A DNA stretch of 64,000 nucleotides. Source: Chloroflexota bacterium (GTDB taxonomy: Bacteria; Chloroflexota; Chloroflexia; Thermomicrobiales; JADLAZ01). The translations under genes and the position numbers were made by a program. Shown one piece after another: positions 58,349 through 64,000 of this stretch. The stretch spans positions 7,695 through 71,694 of the forward strand of contig JADLAZ010000272.1 in NCBI GenBank assembly GCA_020849725.1, given 5' to 3'. Every line of letters starts with the position of its first letter. The stretch's first letter is position 1. The notes under the pieces are model-generated. The model made no database searches. It had not been told where the DNA came from and saw only the letters and a program-made list of their open reading frames with translations.

Positions 58349-59101
58349 ATGGATCTGCACGGTCGCGTTGCGCTCGTCACTGGTGGCACCGGTGGCCTCG
58401 GCAGCCGCATCTGCCACGCTCTGGCCGCGGCCGGCTGCCAGGTGGTCGCCACCTACCACGCGTCTCACGCTGCCGCCGCCGCGCTCTGCCAGGAGCTGGC
58501 GGGTTATCACGGCCGGCCTGGCTTGCCGCTGGCGACAGACCATGCCGACCCAGCGGCCATTCCGGCGCTCCTGGCCGCCGTTGAGCGCGAGCGTGGTCGC
58601 CTGGATATCCTGGTCAATAACGCCGCCGCCAACCGCTGGGTGCCTTACCCGGACCTGGCCGCCCTGACGCCCGACATCTGGAACGAATTGCTCGCTCGCA
58701 ATCTCACCGGGCCATTCCTGCTGTGTCGAGCGGCGGCGCCGCTGCTGGCGGCGCATGGCGCCGGCCGTATCGTCAATGTGTCGTCACTGGCTGGGTTCAC
58801 GCCATCCGGGTCCAGCATCGCCTATGCTGTCTCCAAAGCCGGCCTCAATCACCTGACGCGCTGCCTGGCGGTGGCGCTGGCGCCAGCGGTGCTGGTTAAC
58901 GGCGTTGCTCCCGGCCTGATGGACGGCACACGCATGACCGACGCGCTCGACCCGGCCTATGTCGAGCGCGTTCGCGCTGGCGCGGCCCTGAAGCGCGCCG
59001 CCAGCAAGGAAGATGTCGCCACACAGGTGGTCGCCTTCTGCCAGTCGGACAGCATCACCGGCCAGACGCTGGTGATCGACGCCGGCCGGTTCTACCACTG
59101 A
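58349..59101 (+). CDS. Short-chain dehydrogenase/reductase
   Basis: This 250-residue classical SDR has VALVTGGTGGLGSRICHALAAAGCQVVATYHAS (TGxxxGxG), ILVNNAAANR (NNAG-like), IVNVSSLAGFTPSGSSIAYAVSKAGLNHLTRCLAVALAP with the catalytic Ser and YxxxK, and VNGVAPGLMDGT. A 3-oxoacyl-ACP-reductase-like or sugar-dehydrogenase role is possible. NADPH preference is hinted by the lack of an acidic residue after the second strand. GGAGGAGG precedes the ATG. Confidence 0.92.
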   Translation: MDLHGRVALVTGGTGGLGSRICHALAAAGCQVVATYHASHAAAAALCQELAGYHGRPGLPLATDHADPAAIPALLAAVERERGRLDILVNNAAANRWVPYPDLAALTPDIWNELLARNLTGPFLLCRAAAPLLAAHGAGRIVNVSSLAGFTPSGSSIAYAVSKAGLNHLTRCLAVALAPAVLVNGVAPGLMDGTRMTDALDPAYVERVRAGAALKRAASKEDVATQVVAFCQSDSITGQTLVIDAGRFYH

Positions 59102-59288
59102 TGGCCGCGGCAGCCGATGCGCCGCGGCGAGCCAGCTTGCGCCTCACTTGCTGGTGATCTACCCTGATCGCATCGGCGGTCTGGGGACAGGCCGCATTCG
59201 TAGCCGCTGCGGCGCGGGATGGGCGCCAGGCCGAATGGCGACCGAGCCGGCACGATACGGCGGCGCACACGAGGGAGGGAGTCGGGAG

Positions 59289-59675
59289 ATGTGGGAAGAA
59301 TACAAGGCGTTCGTCTTGCGCGGCAATGTCGTTGACCTGGCCGTCGCCGTCGTGCTGGCGGCTGCCTTCGGCGCCGTCATTACGGCGATCGTCGAGGGCC
59401 TGGTTACGCCGCTGATTGGCGCCATCATTGGCACACCGGACTTCTCAGCCTGGTCTTTCACGATCAACAACAGCCGCTTCATGCTCGGCGCCGTCATCAA
59501 CGCTATCGTCTCGTTCCTGGCGGTCGCCTCGGTCATCTTCTTCCTGATCGTCAAGCCGATGAATATGCTGAACGAGCGCCAGGCCCGCCAGAAGACGGTG
59601 GCGCCGCCGGCGCCATCGACCGAAGAGGCCCTGCTGACGGAAATCCGCGATCTGCTGCGCCGGCAGGCCCGGTAG
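59289..59675 (+). CDS. mscL: Large-conductance mechanosensitive channel
   Basis: This 128-residue MscL begins MWEEYKAFVLRGNVVDLAVAVVLAAAFGAVITAIVEGLVTPLIGAIIG, the highly conserved N-terminal amphipathic helix and pore helix. After a short periplasmic loop comes the second helix, GAVINAIVSFLAVASVIFFLIVKPMNML. The cytosolic C-terminal bundle TEEALLTEIRDLLRRQA follows. It opens under membrane tension to release solutes on osmotic downshift. A GGGAG ribosome binding site precedes ATG 59289; in-frame upstream codons lack family similarity. Confidence 0.95.
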   Translation: MWEEYKAFVLRGNVVDLAVAVVLAAAFGAVITAIVEGLVTPLIGAIIGTPDFSAWSFTINNSRFMLGAVINAIVSFLAVASVIFFLIVKPMNMLNERQARQKTVAPPAPSTEEALLTEIRDLLRRQAR

Positions 59676-59700
59676 TCGTTGTCGTCCTCGTGGCCGCGGT

Positions 59701-61923
59701 TCACACCAGAGTGGCGGTGTAGGCCGCGGCCAGGTCGGTCAGCGAGCGATCAACCAGGCCGGTGACAACGACGCGGTCGCCTCCGGTGTCGCCCAGCACG
59801 GTCACCGGCACGCCATGGTCGGCAGCGATACGGCGCACGGCCGCCTCGGCCGTGACGTCGACGGCGACGATCACCCGTGAACCGGCCTCGCCGAAAAGCG
59901 CGGCATCGAGCCGGCCACCGGCGCGCGCGAGCAGGGTGGAGTCGAGGGTGATGTGCGCGCCCACGCTGCCGGCGATGCAGCCCTCGGCCAGCGCGACCAA
60001 CAGGCCTCCCTCGCTGGTGTCGTGGGCCGCGCGCACATGGCCGCCCCGGATCGCGGCCAGCGTTGCCGCTTGCACGCGCCGCTCCAACTCCAGATCGAGC
60101 CGGGGCGGCACGCCACCACGCCGATTAGCGATCGTGAACAGGTATTCCGACGCGCCCAGCGATGCCTCCTGCGCGCCAAGCAGCAGCAACCGGCAACCGG
60201 CCGGGAAGGCCAGCCCAACGCGCTGGTTCACATCCTCCAGGAGGCCGACCATGCCCACTACCGGTGTCGGCAGGATCGGCCCCTGTCCACTCTCGTTATA
60301 GAGACTGACGTTACCGCTGACAACCGGCGTCTCCAGGTATTGGCAGGCTTCGGCCATGCCTCGGATGCAGCCTTCGAGTTGGTAGTAGACCTCAGGACGC
60401 GTCGGATTGCCAAAGTTGAGGTTATTCGTGATCGCAAGCGGCGTCGCGCCGACGCACACGACGTTGCGCGCTGCTTCGGCCACGGCGTGCGCGCCGCCCT
60501 GGTGTGGATCGAGCCAGCAGTACCGGCTGTTGCAGTCGGTCGACAACGCCAGCGCCCGTCGCGTCCCCTTGACCCGTACGACAGCCGCATCGCCCTCGCC
60601 CGGCCCGATGACGGTGTTCGTGCCGATCGTGTGATCGTAGCGGCGAAAGATCGCGGCCTTGCTGGCAACGGTCGGCGCCGCCAGCAAGCGCGCCAGCGCC
60701 TCGCCAGCCGCCAGTCGCGTGCCTGGCGCCTGGTCCGGCGCGACATCGGGCAGATCGCTGAGATCGATCGCCCGAGCAGCGATCGCATCAGCGCCGAAGC
60801 GTCCCTCGCGGCGGTAGGTCGGGCACAGGTCGGTGAAGATGGTCGCTGGCGTCTCGGCGACGACCGTCTCGCCATCGCGAACGCGCACCAGCCCGTCATC
60901 AGTGACGACGCCGACGACGTCTGAGTGCAGGCCCCACCGGTCAAACACCGCCCGAACTTCATGCTCGCGGCCGCGCCTGACGACGACCAGCATGCGCTCC
61001 TGACTCTCACTCAGCATAACCTCGTAGGGTGTCATACCGCGCTCCCGCCGGCTGACGCGCTGGACGTCGATCTCGACACCAGCGCCGCCGCGGCTGGCCG
61101 ACTCGACGGTCGAACTCGTCAGGCCCGCCGCGCCCAGGTCTTGCATGCCGACTACGGCGTCGCCTTGCAGCAACTCCAGGCAGGCTTCCATCAGTAGCTT
61201 CTCCAGGAAGGGATTGCCAACCTGGACCGCCGGCCGTCGCTCCTCGCTGTTCTCGTCCAGATCGACGCTGGCAAACGAGGCGCCCAGAATGCCGTCGCGT
61301 CCGGTGTCGGCGCCGACGAGGATCAGCGTGTTGCCGACGCCGGTCGCCGCCGCCCGCATCAGCCGGTCGGCCTCGATGATGCCGACGCACATGGCGTTGA
61401 CGAGCGGGTTGCCGGCATAGGTCTGGTCGAACGCGACCTCGCCGCCGACCGTGGGCACGCCGATGGCGTTGCCGTAGTGGGCGATGCCGGCAACGACACC
61501 GCCGAACAGGTAGCGCGTGCGCGCGTCGTCCAGTGGCCCGAACCGCAGCGCGTCAAGAAGGGCGACCGGCCGCGCGCCCATGGTAAAGATGTCGCGCAGG
61601 ATGCCACCGACGCCGGTGGCCGCACCCTGGAAAGGCTCGACGGCGCTGGGGTGGTTGTGCGACTCAATCTTGAACACTGCCGCCAGGCCATCGCCGATGT
61701 CGACCGCGCCGGCATTCTCTCCCGGTCCCTGCAGGACGCGCGCTCCGGACGTCGGGAACAGCTTGAGCAACGGCCGCGAGTTCTTGTAACCGCAGTGCTC
61801 GCTCCACATGGCGCCAACCATGCCCAGCTCCAGGTGGTTTGGCTCGCGACCGAGGTGGTCGACCAGGAGCGCGTACTCGTCGCGAGTCAAGGCCACTTCG
61901 GCCAGCATCTGATCGGTCACCAT
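59701..61923 (-). CDS. purL: Phosphoribosylformylglycinamidine synthase, small-type PurL
   Basis: This 740-residue ATP-dependent enzyme of purine synthesis converts FGAR to FGAM. It is the Bacillus-type small PurL, which needs PurS and PurQ. Conserved parts are MVGAMWSEHCGYKNSRPLL, GPGENAGAVDIGDGLAAVFKIESHNHPSAVEPFQGAATGVGGILRD, MGARPVALLD, GIAHYGNAIGVPTVGGEV, GMQDLGAAGLTSS, MLSESQERMLVVV, LSTDCNSRYCWLDPHQGG, GATPLAITNNLNFGNPTRPEVYYQLEGCI and AHDTSEGGLLVALAE. ATG 61923 starts MVTDQMLAEVAL; GGAGGG lies about 14 bases upstream. purS and purQ are not in the window. Confidence 0.96.
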   Translation of the reverse strand: MVTDQMLAEVALTRDEYALLVDHLGREPNHLELGMVGAMWSEHCGYKNSRPLLKLFPTSGARVLQGPGENAGAVDIGDGLAAVFKIESHNHPSAVEPFQGAATGVGGILRDIFTMGARPVALLDALRFGPLDDARTRYLFGGVVAGIAHYGNAIGVPTVGGEVAFDQTYAGNPLVNAMCVGIIEADRLMRAAATGVGNTLILVGADTGRDGILGASFASVDLDENSEERRPAVQVGNPFLEKLLMEACLELLQGDAVVGMQDLGAAGLTSSTVESASRGGAGVEIDVQRVSRRERGMTPYEVMLSESQERMLVVVRRGREHEVRAVFDRWGLHSDVVGVVTDDGLVRVRDGETVVAETPATIFTDLCPTYRREGRFGADAIAARAIDLSDLPDVAPDQAPGTRLAAGEALARLLAAPTVASKAAIFRRYDHTIGTNTVIGPGEGDAAVVRVKGTRRALALSTDCNSRYCWLDPHQGGAHAVAEAARNVVCVGATPLAITNNLNFGNPTRPEVYYQLEGCIRGMAEACQYLETPVVSGNVSLYNESGQGPILPTPVVGMVGLLEDVNQRVGLAFPAGCRLLLLGAQEASLGASEYLFTIANRRGGVPPRLDLELERRVQAATLAAIRGGHVRAAHDTSEGGLLVALAEGCIAGSVGAHITLDSTLLARAGGRLDAALFGEAGSRVIVAVDVTAEAAVRRIAADHGVPVTVLGDTGGDRVVVTGLVDRSLTDLAAAYTATLV

Positions 61924-62092
61924 GCGGCAGTAGTCCCTCCGAACCAGGGCGACAGCCACCGAGAAGCAACGCGCAGGCCACGCCATGGTGAGAACCAGGG
62001 TGGCGGCCGAATGCCGGCGCCCCGCCACCATGATAACGCCCCGGTGCGGGGCTGGTGGCCGCCGGCGGCCTCCTCAAGCGCGCGTCGGCAGC

Positions 62093-63745
<1,653 letters not shown>

Positions 63746-63910
63746 CCGGATACTCCTAGACTCGCATAGACCTGGCCACCGGGCGCATCGGGTTGCCTGC
63801 CCCCATCATCGACCGAAGTACACCCGACCTGAAACGTCCGGCACATGGCGACGGCCGCCAGGACGCGGTTCTGAAGTGCGCCGCGACCGTCCCCTCGTCA
63901 TCGTGGCGTA

Positions 63911-63939
63911 GTTGTACGACGTCCCTCCGAGAAATGCAA
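63911..63939 (-). promoter_or_regulatory. Candidate promoter of rpoD
   Basis: On the minus strand TTGCAT (63939-63934), a 17-base spacer and TACAAC (63916-63911). The leader to the GTG at 63745 would be about 160 bases and holds nothing else I recognise. Confidence 0.4.
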
Positions 63940-63961
63940 CGCACGCCCGGCCGTGATCGGC

Positions 63962-64000
63962 CTACGAGTCACGGGTGCGGATATCGCGGAAGTAGGGGCT
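63962..64000 (-). CDS. Possible 3' end of a gene entering from the right edge
   Basis: The minus strand from the window edge is open for 12 codons (SPYFRDIRTRDS) and ends in TAG at 63964-63962. It would lie just upstream of rpoD, where dnaG often sits. The fragment is too short to identify. Confidence 0.25.
   Translation of the reverse strand, partial: SPYFRDIRTRDS

Noticed and set aside
63756..63944. Small minus-strand open frame upstream of rpoD
   Set aside because: It has no ribosome binding site or motif and overlaps the probable rpoD leader and promoter.

Overview
The window is about 64 kb of high-GC bacterial DNA with many GTG starts, tight 1-16 base gene overlaps and clear AGGAGG-type ribosome binding sites. 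Gene content suggests a Chloroflexota bacterium of the Thermomicrobia/Sphaerobacter type: a KorAB-type 2-oxoacid:ferredoxin oxidoreductase, a dedicated ThiW-ECF thiamin-salvage operon, CdaA/CdaR, an ANTAR response regulator, an M81 peptidase, a penicillin-acylase homologue, a 740-residue PurL and a primary sigma factor. This placement is inference from families; no rRNA or tRNA gene lies in the window. I see no insertion sequence, phage gene or CRISPR array, so this looks like chromosomal backbone with metabolic islands.

Layout. 1-3.9 kb: start of an MFS transporter, a lipoprotein cytochrome c, an MpaB-like oxygenase, a TIM-barrel sugar epimerase and an unknown protein. 3.9-8.0 kb: a compact unit behind a good promoter: GntR/FCD regulator, RibD-C-type reductase, MDR dehydrogenase, a PTPS/QueD-family enzyme with Glu at the catalytic Cys position, and a GT4 glycosyltransferase. 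It reads as a pteridine-modifying, perhaps pterin-glycosylating, pathway. 8.1-9.4 kb: a metzincin-like protease carrying an LGNQ leader like those of eCIS-type cargo. 9.4-19.2 kb: DUF1801 protein, rhodanese-MoeB fusion, aldo/keto reductase, RidA, amidohydrolase, M81 peptidase, FKBP, MFS and GlgB.

19.3-25.1 kb: a TPP riboswitch followed by thiM-thiE-thiW-ecfAA'(fused)-ecfT-tenA-thiD, a complete thiazole/pyrimidine uptake and salvage operon. 25.1-29.7 kb: a penicillin acylase with an N-terminal helix-turn-helix-like segment, and a vWA protein. 29.9-31.7 kb: a thioredoxin-fold protein and, convergent to it, a two-gene thiol-redox operon. The first gene of that operon, a TlpA-like lipoprotein, has an in-frame TGA exactly at the first Cys of its CxxC motif, followed by a bacterial SECIS-like hairpin. 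It is very probably an unrecognised selenoprotein (UPTC motif), coupled to CcdA.

31.8-40.6 kb, minus strand: RlmD, MGMT-like protein, aldolase/SDR fusion, class II aldolase, OtnK-type kinase, OtnI-type isomerase and glycogen debranching enzyme, i.e. a four-carbon acid-sugar catabolic cluster. 40.6-44.3 kb: O-antigen-ligase-like membrane protein, divergent from a secreted glycosidase-like protein and a solute-binding protein. 44.4-47.1 kb: korA-korB. 47.1-51.5 kb: sugar epimerase, Cys/Met-metabolism PLP enzyme, iron alcohol dehydrogenase and a CYTH protein. 51.8-54.5 kb: ANTAR regulator convergent with and overlapping cdaR of the cdaA-cdaR (c-di-AMP) operon. 54.7-64 kb: aldose epimerase, Gfo/Idh/MocA oxidoreductase, unknown protein, inositol monophosphatase, SDR, MscL, PurL and RpoD.

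Recurrent extended -10 elements (TGnTA...T) precede many genes and are probably the main housekeeping promoter type here.
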